A DNA stretch of 46,323 nt, taken from assembly GCA_008363385.1 (NCBI GenBank), contig RHKY01000042.1:1-46323 (forward strand), in the 5' to 3' direction. The stretch is from Acidobacteriota bacterium (GTDB lineage: Bacteria > Acidobacteriota > Thermoanaerobaculia > UBA5066). Made by a program: the position numbers and the translations under genes. The notes beneath the pieces are model-generated. The model ran no database searches. It was not told the DNA's origin and was given only the letters and a program-made list of their open reading frames with translations. Shown here one piece after another: positions 16,815 to 25,261 of this stretch. Each line of letters opens with the position of its first letter. Within the stretch, counting starts at the first letter, position 1.

Positions 16815-18656
16815 CTACCGGAAGTACCCGGTCACGTCGATCAGGACGTGGGCGACCCCGGTCCCCTGGTCGTTCTGGACCGAGATCTCCCCGGCCCCCA
16901 GCCGGACGACGGCGTTGTTGGCGCGCGTCTGGCCGCTCTTGTAGTTGAGCGTGCTCACGAGCGGGGAGGTCCCGACGCCCGGGAAGAGGCGGAGGTTCCC
17001 CGCGAACGTCGGGCTGACGACCGTGACGTTGAGGGAGAGGGCCACCGCGTCCGTCGGGATCCCGCACGCGCCGAGGAGGTAGAAGGTGCGCGTCCTCTGC
17101 GCCTCGATCGCCGGCCCCCCGAGGGGCCCGTCGGCGTTCCTCGTGTCGACGGCCCGGCACGGGGCGAGCGTGTGGAAGCTGCGGGGGACCGCGACGTTGG
17201 CGCAGCCCGGCGTCCCCGGCAGGACTCCGGTCCGCTTCTCGTTCTGGTGGAAGGCCCCCCACGGGATCGACCCCGTGGCCTTGGGGTTCCAGACGTAGAC
17301 CTTCGAGTCCGTCCCGGTCGGGAAGGGCGAGGCCGAGACGGCGATCACCTCGACGGCCGCGCCGTCGCCCTCCATGTCCGCGACGGCCGCGTTGAAGACC
17401 GACGTCTCCGTGAAGTAGGAGGGCGCGCCGGTGTACGGCGCCCCGTCCTCGGTCAGCTGGACCCCGGCCGCGGAGAAGACCGCCACCTCGGTGTTCGTCG
17501 GGACGAGCACCTCGACGGTGCCGTCGCCCGCGACGTCCGCGATGACGGGCTCCGAGGCGTTCAGCGTCGTGCCGAAGAAGTTCCTCGGCTGGCTCTTCCA
17601 GAGCTGCGTGCCGTCCCCCCCGAACGCGTAGACGTGAAAGGTCGTGCTGGGGGAACGGTCGTTGTCGGTGACGACGACCTCGGGGACGCCGTCGCCGGTC
17701 AGGTCGCCGAGCGCGGGGCTGGTCGCCACCTCGCCCTCCACGGAGACCGGCCAGCCCGTCGCCGGGAGCCCGTTGCACCGGAAGGCGTACACCCTGTGGG
17801 CGCGCGCGGAGTAGAACGTCCCCGTCCCGATCACGATCTCGGGCCGGCCGTCCCCGTCGATGTCCCCGACGGCCGGGGAGCTGTAGAGCACCTGGTCGAC
17901 GCACCGCGGGAAGCCGACCACCGACGTCCCGTCGAACCGCAGCACGTGCAGGCACCCCCCGTCGGCGGTGTTGTACGGGGCGGGCTCCGCGTGGGTGTCG
18001 ACGCCGATGACGACGTCGACGCGTCCGTCCCCGTCGACGTCGGCCAGCGCGGGCGAGGAGGCGACCGTGTCCCGGACGAAGCGCGGCCAGCCCGTCTCGT
18101 CGACGCCGTCGGCCCCTCGGGCGAGGTAGAGGTTCCCGTCGGTCCCCCCCCAGGCGACCTCGGGCGAGCCGTCGCCGTCGACGTCCCCCACGGCGGGCGA
18201 CGAGATCACGATGCCGGGCTGGCCGGCGAAGTCGGCGGCGGGGCGGTCCCAGAGGAGCGACCCGTCGCGCCGGTACGCGCGGACGCCGCCGCGCACTCCC
18301 GGGCTGAAGTTGGACCCGTAAGGGACGACGATCTCGGGGGCGCCGTCGCCCGTGAGGTCGGCGACCGCCGGGCTCGCCGCGCACTCGGCGGGGAGCGAGA
18401 CCGGGAACGGCGCCGGGACCGTGCCGTCGAAGTCGACGACGTAGAGCTTCGCGGTGGAGGTCCCGAAGACGATCGACTTCTTCCCGCCCCTGAGGCCGAG
18501 GTCGGCGACCGCCGGCGCGCCGGCCCGGACCGGCCCCCCTCCGGCGAGAGTGACGGGGAAGCCCGTCTTGAGCGGAGGGGAGACCGGGGTCTGGGAGAGG
18601 GCGGCGCCCGCCAGGGCGACGTGCGCCGCGAGGACGGCCACGGCGATACGGACCAT
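16815..18656 (-). CDS. Secreted FG-GAP/VCBS repeat protein with C-terminal NGYF module
   Basis: The protein has 613 residues. ATG 18656 follows GAGGTGG and leads into a signal peptide (MVRIAVAVLAAHVALAGAAL). Residues about 45-470 are repeated blades with calcium-type motifs (DVDGDGSPEVAWGG, DVDGDGRVDVVIG, DIDGDGRPEIVIG), as in integrin-like FG-GAP beta-propellers. Residues about 492-613 are the shared module (PCRAVDTR, STLNYKSGQTRANNAVV, HVLIDVTGYFR). It is the last of four adjacent module-bearing genes. The protein is probably extracellular or outer-surface attached; ligand unknown. Longer upstream frames are not supported. Confidence 0.9.
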   Translation of the reverse strand: MVRIAVAVLAAHVALAGAALSQTPVSPPLKTGFPVTLAGGGPVRAGAPAVADLGLRGGKKSIVFGTSTAKLYVVDFDGTVPAPFPVSLPAECAASPAVADLTGDGAPEIVVPYGSNFSPGVRGGVRAYRRDGSLLWDRPAADFAGQPGIVISSPAVGDVDGDGSPEVAWGGTDGNLYLARGADGVDETGWPRFVRDTVASSPALADVDGDGRVDVVIGVDTHAEPAPYNTADGGCLHVLRFDGTSVVGFPRCVDQVLYSSPAVGDIDGDGRPEIVIGTGTFYSARAHRVYAFRCNGLPATGWPVSVEGEVATSPALGDLTGDGVPEVVVTDNDRSPSTTFHVYAFGGDGTQLWKSQPRNFFGTTLNASEPVIADVAGDGTVEVLVPTNTEVAVFSAAGVQLTEDGAPYTGAPSYFTETSVFNAAVADMEGDGAAVEVIAVSASPFPTGTDSKVYVWNPKATGSIPWGAFHQNEKRTGVLPGTPGCANVAVPRSFHTLAPCRAVDTRNADGPLGGPAIEAQRTRTFYLLGACGIPTDAVALSLNVTVVSPTFAGNLRLFPGVGTSPLVSTLNYKSGQTRANNAVVRLGAGEISVQNDQGTGVAHVLIDVTGYFR

Positions 18657-18712
18657 TGGGCACCACCTCGCGGCGCGCGGGACCGCCCGGGACATCAGGG
18701 GGCTCCGGTTCG

Positions 18713-19240
18713 CTACGGCGCGAAGTAGCCGGTGATGTCGAGGATCAGGTGCGCGTTGTCGAAGGTCGCCACGAAGGCCGCCAGGTCCGGGGTGCCGCTG
18801 GCCTTCAGGGGGACGATGGCGCCGTTGGCCAGCGCGACGTCGGCCTGGGTGAAGTTCAGCGTCGAGACCGTCGGCATCGTCCCGCCGGAGGGCCACAGGG
18901 TCAGGAAGAAGTTCCCGGGCGTGGCGGTCTGCGGGATGATCGTGGCGTTCAGCGAGACCGCGGCGGCGCTCGTCGGGACACCGCAGTTTCCGCGCATCGT
19001 GAAGTTCCGGCCGGCGGCGTTCCCGACGAGGGCCGGGATTCCGTTCCCCACGGCCACGCCGGGGCAGCTGGCGTCCACGACGCCGGGGGTGCAGCGGGTG
19101 TCGACGACCCGGCAGGGCGTCACGGAGTAGTACGAGTAGGGACCTCCCGTCTGGGCGAGCGCCGCAGAGGAGACGAGGACCGCGACGACGGCCACGGCGG
19201 CCAGCACCGCGAGAGACCCGATGGAAGAGCGCCTGTTCAT
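18713..19240 (-). CDS. Secreted single-module protein (NGYF module only)
   Basis: The protein has 175 residues. ATG 19240 is preceded by AAGGAG at good spacing and followed by a signal peptide (about 1-30). The whole mature part is one copy of the shared module: PCRVVDTR, a GNCGVP second cysteine, VSLNATI, STLNF and LILDITGYFAP. It has a longer insert after the first motif, with two extra cysteines (TRCTPG, ASCPG). Because the module occurs alone, it must fold by itself. The gene lies between two larger relatives, 56 bp upstream of the FG-GAP gene. Confidence 0.85.
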   Translation of the reverse strand: MNRRSSIGSLAVLAAVAVVAVLVSSAALAQTGGPYSYYSVTPCRVVDTRCTPGVVDASCPGVAVGNGIPALVGNAAGRNFTMRGNCGVPTSAAAVSLNATIIPQTATPGNFFLTLWPSGGTMPTVSTLNFTQADVALANGAIVPLKASGTPDLAAFVATFDNAHLILDITGYFAP

Positions 19241-19271
19241 ACCAGCTCCTTTCGACACCCGGAAGGTATCT

Positions 19272-20693
19272 TCACTCGAAGAATCCGTTGACGTCAATGA
19301 CGAGGTGGACCGAGGACGGGCCGCCATTCCGGGCGGCGAGGGCCCCGGATCCGCTCGAGGCCAGCCGGACGACGGCGTTGTTCGCCCGGGTCTGGCCCGC
19401 GCGGAAGTTGACGGCGCTCACGAGCGGCGCCGCGACGTCCCCGGGGAAGAGCTGGAGGAACCCGCCACTCGCCCCCCCGATCACGGTCACGTTCAGTGAG
19501 ACGGCCCGGGCGGTGGCGGGGACCTGGCAGCGCCCTGTCGCGACGAAGACCCGCTCGGCCCCGGGGGCCACGGCGGGGCCTCCGAACGGGCCGGCGGCCT
19601 CGCGGGTGTCCGCCAGGCGGCACGGCTCCACGGTGTAGAAGGCGAGCGGCCCGGCGGAGGCGGCGGTCGGGGGAGTCCAGCCGAGCTCGATCACCTCGAA
19701 GTCCTGCGCCCGGAGGGTCCCCATCGCCGGGTTCCAGACCCCGTTGTCCCACCGGGTGTCGTAGGCCCCCTGGACGTACATGTCCGTCCCGTTGTCGGCC
19801 AGGATCAGCCCGTACGTCTTCAGGGCCGCGACGACCCGGCCGATCGCGGCCACGTCGGCCGCCGTGGCGTCTCCGGGGATCGTCGGGTCGACGCCCGGCT
19901 TCAGTCGCAGGCGAGCCCCGAGCGGGGGCGCGGCCGGGTTCGACGACGTCGTCGCGTCGTGCGAGGCCGGGAAGACGTACCCGTTGACCGCGCGGACCGT
20001 GAACCGGAACGCGTGCCGGATCGGCTCGGTGCCGTAGGCCTCGTCGTAACGGACGAGGCCGGGGAGGATCGCCATGCCCGAGGCGTCGGCGCTGGTCCAG
20101 CCGTCGGGGCGGCGCTGGTTCGAGTCGAGGGAGAAGATCGCCCCCGAGCCCGCCTCCCAGGTGCAGGACGGGGAGCCGTCCGGGACGCACCGCGTGTTCC
20201 ACGTCTCGAAGAGGAGGCGGTTGTCCCGGTCGACGATCAGCATGTGCTTGTCGCCGCCGACGCCGGAGTTCCCGGGGTAGCCCCCCTCGATCCACCTGGG
20301 CTCCGTCTTCGCCGCGACCGGGATCGGGTACCCCGGCGGCCGTCCCGGCGCCCCGGTATCGCTCTGGCTGGCGTAGTCGAAGGCGACCGGCTCGAGCGGC
20401 TCGTCCCCGCCGACGGTCATGTAGACCATCCCGTAGATCTCGGGCGAGGGGTCGGAGTCGCCTCCCCAGTCGGGGTGGATCCCGTCGCCCAGGCCGATGA
20501 ACCCGAGGTAGGCGGCGGAGTTCGGGTCGACGGGCGCCCCGCTGACGTCCACGTTCCACCAGTTGTCCGGCGGGAAGAGGGGCGAGGGCGGGGGGAGGGG
20601 GCCGCCGCGGACGGGCTGGGCCGAGGCGGCCGGCGCGAGGACGAGGAGCGCCAGGAGCGCGAGCGGCGCGAGGAGGCGGAGGAGGCCCCTCAC
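19272..20693 (-). CDS. Conserved secreted protein with C-terminal NGYF module
   Basis: The protein has 473 residues. GTG 20693 overlaps the stop of the metalloprotease gene (GTGA) and begins a signal peptide (MRGLLRLLAPLALLALLVLA). Residues about 45-330 form a domain I recognise only as a conserved hypothetical secreted family: GDKHMLIVDRDNRLLFETWN, SGAIFSLDSNQRRPDGWTSA, GMAILPGLVRYDEAYG, LKTYGLILADNGTDMYVQGA. Residues about 350-473 are the shared module (PCRLADTR, GQTRANNAVVRL, HLVIDVNGFFE). No catalytic signature is clear, although His/Asp-rich patches could bind metal. Coupling to the protease suggests joint secretion. Confidence 0.87.
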   Translation of the reverse strand: MRGLLRLLAPLALLALLVLAPAASAQPVRGGPLPPPSPLFPPDNWWNVDVSGAPVDPNSAAYLGFIGLGDGIHPDWGGDSDPSPEIYGMVYMTVGGDEPLEPVAFDYASQSDTGAPGRPPGYPIPVAAKTEPRWIEGGYPGNSGVGGDKHMLIVDRDNRLLFETWNTRCVPDGSPSCTWEAGSGAIFSLDSNQRRPDGWTSADASGMAILPGLVRYDEAYGTEPIRHAFRFTVRAVNGYVFPASHDATTSSNPAAPPLGARLRLKPGVDPTIPGDATAADVAAIGRVVAALKTYGLILADNGTDMYVQGAYDTRWDNGVWNPAMGTLRAQDFEVIELGWTPPTAASAGPLAFYTVEPCRLADTREAAGPFGGPAVAPGAERVFVATGRCQVPATARAVSLNVTVIGGASGGFLQLFPGDVAAPLVSAVNFRAGQTRANNAVVRLASSGSGALAARNGGPSSVHLVIDVNGFFE

Positions 20694-22798
20694 TCGAAGT
20701 ACCCGTTCACGTCGACGAGGACGTGCGTGGCGCCGGGCGAGCCGTTCAGGACCCCGACGGTTCCGGAGCCGTCGGAGGCGAGGAGGACGACGGCGTTGTT
20801 GGCGCGGGTCTGGCCGGCCTGGAAGTTCAGCGTGCTGGTCCCCGGCACCGAGCCGTTCCCGGGGTAGAGCGTCAGGAAGCCCGCGGCCGCGGGCGAGACC
20901 GCCGTGGCGTTGACGGAGACCGCCTTCGCCGTGGCCGGGACGCCGCACGTGCCCCCCGTCACGACGAACGTCCGGGTCGAGGACGCCGCGAGGGCGGGCG
21001 GGTTGGCCGTCCTCGTGTCGACGGCCCGGCAGGGCGCGGCCAGGGTGTGGAAGCGGCTGGAGGGGGGCCCGGCCAGGTAGCTGAACCCGTTCCGCAGCGT
21101 CCCGGTCTGCTGGTCGGGGTTCATGACGACGACGTCCACCGTCCCCGCGTTCGTGGCGGAGGGGACCGTCGCGGTGAGCGAGGTCGAGGAGGAGAAGACG
21201 ACCGAGGTCGCCGACTTCGCGCCGAGGGAGGCGCCGAAGACGTCGTTGGACGGCAGCTCGACGAAGGCCACCGTCGCGCCCGAGGCGAAGCCCGTGCCGG
21301 TGATCGTGACGGACTGGCCGCCCGAGAGGCTCCCGGTGGACGGGGAGACCCCGGTGACCGCGGGGCCGGCGGGGACGCTCCCGGGCACGGCCGCCAGGCA
21401 GGCGGCGTTCTGGATGTCGTCGAGGATCCCCGCGCTCGAGCCCGGGTCCGAGATCGACCTCGGGTGGAAGACGAGGAAGGAGTCGCAGTCCTGCTCGGGG
21501 CGGAGGTGGCAGTAGCTCATGAGGGTCCCCGTGACCCCCGAGACGCCGTTGATCGTCTGCGGCGCGGGGCAGCTCCCCTTCAGGGCGCATCCCCCCTCGG
21601 CGGCCATGCAGGTGTCGATCGGGGGGCTGAAGGCGCAGTTGTGCGTGTGCGGCGCGCCGAAGTTGTGGCCCAGCTCGTGGGCCAGGATCGACAGGTCGAG
21701 GTCGAGGCCGAAGCTCCCGTTGAAGAGGAGGTTCAGGCTGTACCCAGACGTCCCGCACAGGACGCCCAGAGAGGCGATCCCCGACGCCGAGCAGGAGCTG
21801 GTGCAGCGGGGCCCCTGCCTCCCGGAGAGCATCGCGGCCAGCGCCCGCTTGACGACGCTCGAGGGGTAGTTCGCGTTCCAGTAGGTCCGGAACTCCGAGA
21901 GGCGCGGGTCGTTGGACGTCACGGTCCCCTGGGTGTCCGAGTAGGGGTCGCTCGACTCCCCGACGCGGACGATCGTGTAGCCCTGCAGGACCTTGACGCC
22001 GTTGCCCACCCCGCTCCCGGCGTCCCTCTCGTAGATGACGGAGGTCCCCGCGACGAGCTGCGCGATGTAGTTGACCGCGTTCGTCGTGTTGTCGAAGAAA
22101 CGCCGGTCGAGGTACTCGGCGTCGGTGTCGATCGCGAGGACGGCCGTGCGGGTCGCCGCGAGCGTCGACGGGGGGGCCGCGGAGGCGGCCGGAGGCCCCG
22201 GCGGCGCCGCGTACCGTTCCGGGGCCGCTTCCTCCGCGCCGCAGCTCCAGTCCCGGCGGTAGCCGTCCCCGCGGAAGGCGCGCGCGGCGGCCAGGCGGGA
22301 CCGGCTCCCCTCCCCGGGCTCCGGCGGGACGAGGAGGACCGGGCCGCGCCGGGTCAGGGCGAGGCCGCCGACGCCGGACGTCTCGGGGTCGACCCAGGCG
22401 ACGAACCGGGTGCCTGCCTCGGGGCCCTCCTCGACCACGCCCGAGAAGAACCGGAGCGAGGAGCGCGGGAGCTCGCTCGTGACCCCGTCGCGCACGAGGA
22501 GGATCCGGGCTTCCGGGGCGTAGACCTCGAGAGGCCGCAGGACGGCCCGGACGCGCAGCGAGGGGAGGAGGGGCCACCCGTCCAGGCGGATCGCCTCCCG
22601 CTCCCCGAGGCCGAGCAGGGACCGGGTCGCCTCCCGGTCGAAGGAGACGACCTCCATCGGGCTGGCGCCGTCCGGGGCCGTGACGAGAGTCCCGGGAAGC
22701 GCCGCCCTCGCGGGCCCGGACGCGGTGTCGGCCCCGTCGGAGGGTCCAGAGAGGAGAGCCATCGAGATGAGGGCCACGGCCGGAGGGAGTCTTCGCAT
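20690..22798 (-). CDS. Secreted zinc metalloprotease (M12-like) with IPT/TIG and NGYF modules
   Basis: The protein has 702 residues. ATG 22798 has a GGGAAGGG ribosome site; an ATG 30 nt further upstream is less likely. A signal peptide is followed by a propeptide-like region (about 25-200), then a metzincin domain with the extended zinc motif HELGHNFGAPHTH (about 372-384), a Met-turn-like LMSYCH, and several cysteines (CTSSCSASG, CALKGSC) fitting disulfides, as in reprolysin-type peptidases. Residues about 480-575 are an IPT/TIG fold (VTGVSPSTGSLSGGQSVTIT). Residues about 583-702 are the shared module (PCRAVDTR, GQTRANNAVVLL, HVLVDVNGYFE). It is probably an extracellular protease and the first gene of the four-gene secreted set. 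Confidence 0.93.
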   Translation of the reverse strand: MRRLPPAVALISMALLSGPSDGADTASGPARAALPGTLVTAPDGASPMEVVSFDREATRSLLGLGEREAIRLDGWPLLPSLRVRAVLRPLEVYAPEARILLVRDGVTSELPRSSLRFFSGVVEEGPEAGTRFVAWVDPETSGVGGLALTRRGPVLLVPPEPGEGSRSRLAAARAFRGDGYRRDWSCGAEEAAPERYAAPPGPPAASAAPPSTLAATRTAVLAIDTDAEYLDRRFFDNTTNAVNYIAQLVAGTSVIYERDAGSGVGNGVKVLQGYTIVRVGESSDPYSDTQGTVTSNDPRLSEFRTYWNANYPSSVVKRALAAMLSGRQGPRCTSSCSASGIASLGVLCGTSGYSLNLLFNGSFGLDLDLSILAHELGHNFGAPHTHNCAFSPPIDTCMAAEGGCALKGSCPAPQTINGVSGVTGTLMSYCHLRPEQDCDSFLVFHPRSISDPGSSAGILDDIQNAACLAAVPGSVPAGPAVTGVSPSTGSLSGGQSVTITGTGFASGATVAFVELPSNDVFGASLGAKSATSVVFSSSTSLTATVPSATNAGTVDVVVMNPDQQTGTLRNGFSYLAGPPSSRFHTLAAPCRAVDTRTANPPALAASSTRTFVVTGGTCGVPATAKAVSVNATAVSPAAAGFLTLYPGNGSVPGTSTLNFQAGQTRANNAVVLLASDGSGTVGVLNGSPGATHVLVDVNGYFE

Positions 22799-22825
22799 CG
22801 TCCCAACCCTTCCCAGCTGAAGTGT

Positions 22826-22851
22826 CACCGGTTAACGGTGGGGGAAGTCTA
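22826..22851 (-). promoter_or_regulatory. Candidate promoter (-10 TAGACT) with operator-like palindrome for the metalloprotease unit
   Basis: On the minus strand TAGACT (22851-22846) lies about 48 nt before the ATG at 22798. The inverted repeat CACCG-N5-CGGTG (22826-22840) covers the expected transcription start, a usual place for a repressor operator. A stem-loop in the 5' leader is the alternative. Confidence 0.4.
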
Positions 22852-22872
22852 CGTCGCCGGGAACGGCGGCCG

Positions 22873-23388
22873 CTACCGCCGCGAGGCCTTGATCGCGGCG
22901 CGGGCCTCCCGGTCGGCCTCGCGCCGGCGGATCGTCTCCCGCTTGTCGAGCGTCTTCTTGCCGGTGACGAGGGCGACCTGGACCTTGGCGTACGGGCCCT
23001 TGAAGTAGAGCGAGAGGGGGACGCAGGTCTCGCCGGCGCGCTGGATGCGGCTGCCGATCTTCTGGATCTCGCGGCGGTGGAGGAGGAGCTTGCGCTTCCG
23101 CTTGGGGTCGGGGTTGTTGTAGCTCCCGGCCGTGTACGGGGCGATGTGGACGTTCAGGAGCCACGCCTCGCCCTTCTCGACCGAGACGTAGCCGTCCTGC
23201 AGGCTGGCGTTCCCGTCCCTTAGCGACTTGACCTCCGGCCCGGTCAGGGAGAGCCCCGCCTCGAACTTCTCCTCCACGACGTACTCGAAGAGCGCCCGCT
23301 TGTTCTGCGCCACGGGGGTGAGGCCCGCGGCCTTGCGCGAGGCCCGCTCGGCCGCACGCGCCTCGAGGCGGGAGATCCGCGACTTCAC
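22873..23388 (-). CDS. smpB: SsrA-binding protein SmpB
   Basis: The protein has 171 residues. GTG 23388 overlaps the stop of the HD-GYP gene (GTGA). Family motifs are all present: QNKRALFEYVVEEKFEAG, LTGPEVKSLRDGNASLQDGY, NVHIAPY, RKRKLLLHRREIQKI, LYFKGPYAKVQVALVTGKK, and a basic C-terminal tail that enters the decoding centre. SmpB binds tmRNA and is needed for trans-translation rescue of stalled ribosomes. It is slightly longer than the usual 155-160 residues because of an N-terminal basic extension. No tmRNA gene was seen nearby. Confidence 0.96.
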   Translation of the reverse strand: MKSRISRLEARAAERASRKAAGLTPVAQNKRALFEYVVEEKFEAGLSLTGPEVKSLRDGNASLQDGYVSVEKGEAWLLNVHIAPYTAGSYNNPDPKRKRKLLLHRREIQKIGSRIQRAGETCVPLSLYFKGPYAKVQVALVTGKKTLDKRETIRRREADREARAAIKASRR

Positions 23389-25106
23389 CGGGAGGCGGCC
23401 CCCGCCTCGAGCATCCGCTTCAGCGCGTCCGCCATCTCCGGGTCGAACTGCGTCCCCGACTTCGAGACCAGGATCTCGAGCGCCTGCGCCGGGGCGAGGA
23501 CCGACCGGTACGAGGTGGGGGAGGTCATCGCGTCGAACGCCTCGCAGACGTGGATGAGGCGGGACCCGAGGGGGATCCGCTCGCCCGAGAGCCCGTCCGG
23601 GTAGCCGCTGCCGTCCCAGCGCTCGTGGTGGTGGCGGATCAGCGGGGCGACCGGGTAGGGCCAGGGGACCTCGTCGGCCAGGAAGGCCCCGACGCGCGGG
23701 TGCTCGCGGACGAGCGAGAGCTCGGCGTCCGTGAGGCTCCGCTTGCCGTACAGCTCCTCGTAGTTCAGCTCGCGCATCCCGACGTCGTGCAGGATGCCGG
23801 CCACGGTCACCTGCTCCACCTCGCGCGCGCCGAGCGAGAGGAACGTGGCGAGCTTGCGGGACATGCGGCCCACGGCGAACGAGTGGGCCTTCAGCGCCGG
23901 GTAGCGCTTCAGCCCCGGCTCGAGGAGCTTGTTGACGAGCCCCCGGTAGCCGTCCCGGTAGGAGAGGCCCGCGCGGGCCTGCGAGAGGGCCGCCTTCACC
24001 AGGACGTGGACCGCCTTCATCGACTCCCGGGCGGCCGGCGCGCCCGCTCGGTAGACGAGCGAGAGGATCAGGACCTCGTCCGCCTCCGCCGAGAGGAGGG
24101 AGGACTGGATCGTGGCGATGTCCGCGCGGTCGAGCGGCGCGGCCTCGGCATCGCGGACGACCGGCGTGACGGCGCGCAGGGGCGGCTGCGGGAACCGCGC
24201 CCCGGAGCGGGCGAAGATCCGGCCCAGGTTCTCGACCAGCGCCTCCTCGGCCCCGGCCCCGAGCGGCCGCGCGGAGACGGCCCTCACCGTCAGCTCCTCC
24301 GGCTCCAGCGCGGAGAGGACGACGGCCTCCACGCCGGGCAGCCCGAGGAGCGCCTCCAGCCCGAGGGAGGACGCGGCCAGGTCGCGCAGCGCGGCCGCCG
24401 AGCGCCCGACCGGCGGCCGGCCGCCGCCGAGCGAGAGCCGCTCGTCGACGAGGCGGCGGGCGCGGTCCGTCGTCGAGGGGAGGTGGTCCAGCGGCAGCTC
24501 CGGAGTCGTCGGCGGCAGGGGCGGGGAGGCCGACGAGGACGCCGACCGGGGGGCGAGGTTGGCGTGCTCGTAAGCGTAGACGTCTCGCCCCGCCATGCTC
24601 CCGGAACGGTCGAAGGAGCCGGTCTGGTCGAAGATCGCGATCTCGGGCTCCTCGAGGACCGGGGCGCCGAACTTGGGCAGGGCCCGGACCGGGACCACGA
24701 GGAGCCGGAGCACCTCCTGGACCCAGGCCACGTCGTCGGGGACGAACGGCTCGCGGTTCGCCTTGTCGCGCACGTCCAGGATGCCGACCACCCGCCCGTC
24801 GAGGTAGAGGGGCGCCGTCAGGACACGCGTGGACGAGGCCGCCGCCATCAGCCCGGCCAGCTTCCCGGCCTGGCGGACGTCGTTGATGTAGTACGGCTCG
24901 CGGTGCTCGAAGACGTGGGTGTGGATCGGGTCGCCCCGGTGGATCACGGGAGGGAGGTGGTCGGCCCGGGAGAAGCCGTAGGAGGCGGCCAGCCGGAACG
25001 AGCCGTCCGGCTCGAGGAGGTGGAGAGCCGCCTTCGTGGCGCGCGCCTTCTCCAGCAGGAGGAAAAGGACCTCCCGGATCGAGCGGTCTTCCCCCATGCC
25101 GGACAC
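23385..25106 (-). CDS. GAF domain/HD-GYP domain protein (c-di-GMP phosphodiesterase-like)
   Basis: The protein has about 573 residues. I favour GTG 25106, which lies 6 nt after a -10-like TATCCT; ATG 25097 is the alternative. Residues about 5-150 look like a GAF sensor (LHLLEPDGSFRLAASYGFSR, TAPLYLDGRVVGILDVRDK). Residues about 150-370 are an unassigned linker with a second sensor-like part. Residues about 405-555 are a complete HD-GYP domain: HSFAVGRMSRKLA, HDVGMRELNYEEL, HHHERWDGSGYPDG. The metal ligands and the GYP motif are intact, so c-di-GMP hydrolysis is likely. It is coupled to smpB, an unusual partner. Confidence 0.92.
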   Translation of the reverse strand: MSGMGEDRSIREVLFLLLEKARATKAALHLLEPDGSFRLAASYGFSRADHLPPVIHRGDPIHTHVFEHREPYYINDVRQAGKLAGLMAAASSTRVLTAPLYLDGRVVGILDVRDKANREPFVPDDVAWVQEVLRLLVVPVRALPKFGAPVLEEPEIAIFDQTGSFDRSGSMAGRDVYAYEHANLAPRSASSSASPPLPPTTPELPLDHLPSTTDRARRLVDERLSLGGGRPPVGRSAAALRDLAASSLGLEALLGLPGVEAVVLSALEPEELTVRAVSARPLGAGAEEALVENLGRIFARSGARFPQPPLRAVTPVVRDAEAAPLDRADIATIQSSLLSAEADEVLILSLVYRAGAPAARESMKAVHVLVKAALSQARAGLSYRDGYRGLVNKLLEPGLKRYPALKAHSFAVGRMSRKLATFLSLGAREVEQVTVAGILHDVGMRELNYEELYGKRSLTDAELSLVREHPRVGAFLADEVPWPYPVAPLIRHHHERWDGSGYPDGLSGERIPLGSRLIHVCEAFDAMTSPTSYRSVLAPAQALEILVSKSGTQFDPEMADALKRMLEAGAASR

Positions 25107-25112
25107 GGGGAC

Positions 25113-25118
25113 AGGATA
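25113..25118 (-). promoter_or_regulatory. Candidate -10 (TATCCT) for a leaderless HD-GYP transcript
   Basis: Read on the minus strand TATCCT is followed by 6 nt and then GTG 25106. No ribosome site is present. The spacing puts the transcription start at or next to the start codon. Confidence 0.4.
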
Positions 25119-25191
25119 CCAGCCGCGGTTGTGGCCGAGGCGCAGCAGCCCCGGGCTCCTCCGCCACACTCCCGGGTCCGGGGCCGGCGCA

Positions 25192-25216
25192 CAAGTCGCC
25201 AGGGATGAGCGACTTG
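25192..25216. promoter_or_regulatory. Perfect 8-bp inverted repeat in the HD-GYP/lpxC intergenic region
   Basis: CAAGTCGC (25192-25199), 9 nt, GCGACTTG (25209-25216). Half-site centres are about 17 bp apart, which fits a dimeric regulator. It lies just upstream of the -24 element at 25232 and between two divergent genes, so it could control either one. Confidence 0.45.
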
Positions 25217-25231
25217 GCCCTGACATCCCCC

Positions 25232-25247
25232 TGGCACGCCTCCTGCT
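25232..25247 (+). promoter_or_regulatory. Candidate sigma54 (-24/-12) promoter of lpxC
   Basis: TGGCACG-CCTC-CTGCT matches the consensus TGGCACG-N4-TTGCW at every defined position except one T of the -12 element, and the GG-to-GC spacing is exact. The predicted transcription start is near 25258, only about 4 nt before the lpxC ATG, which again suggests a leaderless mRNA. Confidence 0.5.
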
Positions 25248-25261
25248 GAAGCCCCGATCGG

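Noticed and set aside
19272-22577. A 1101-residue minus-strand open frame
   Set aside because: Its upstream two thirds is an Arg/Pro/Gly-rich shadow of the metalloprotease gene; only the part from GTG 20693 is a real protein.
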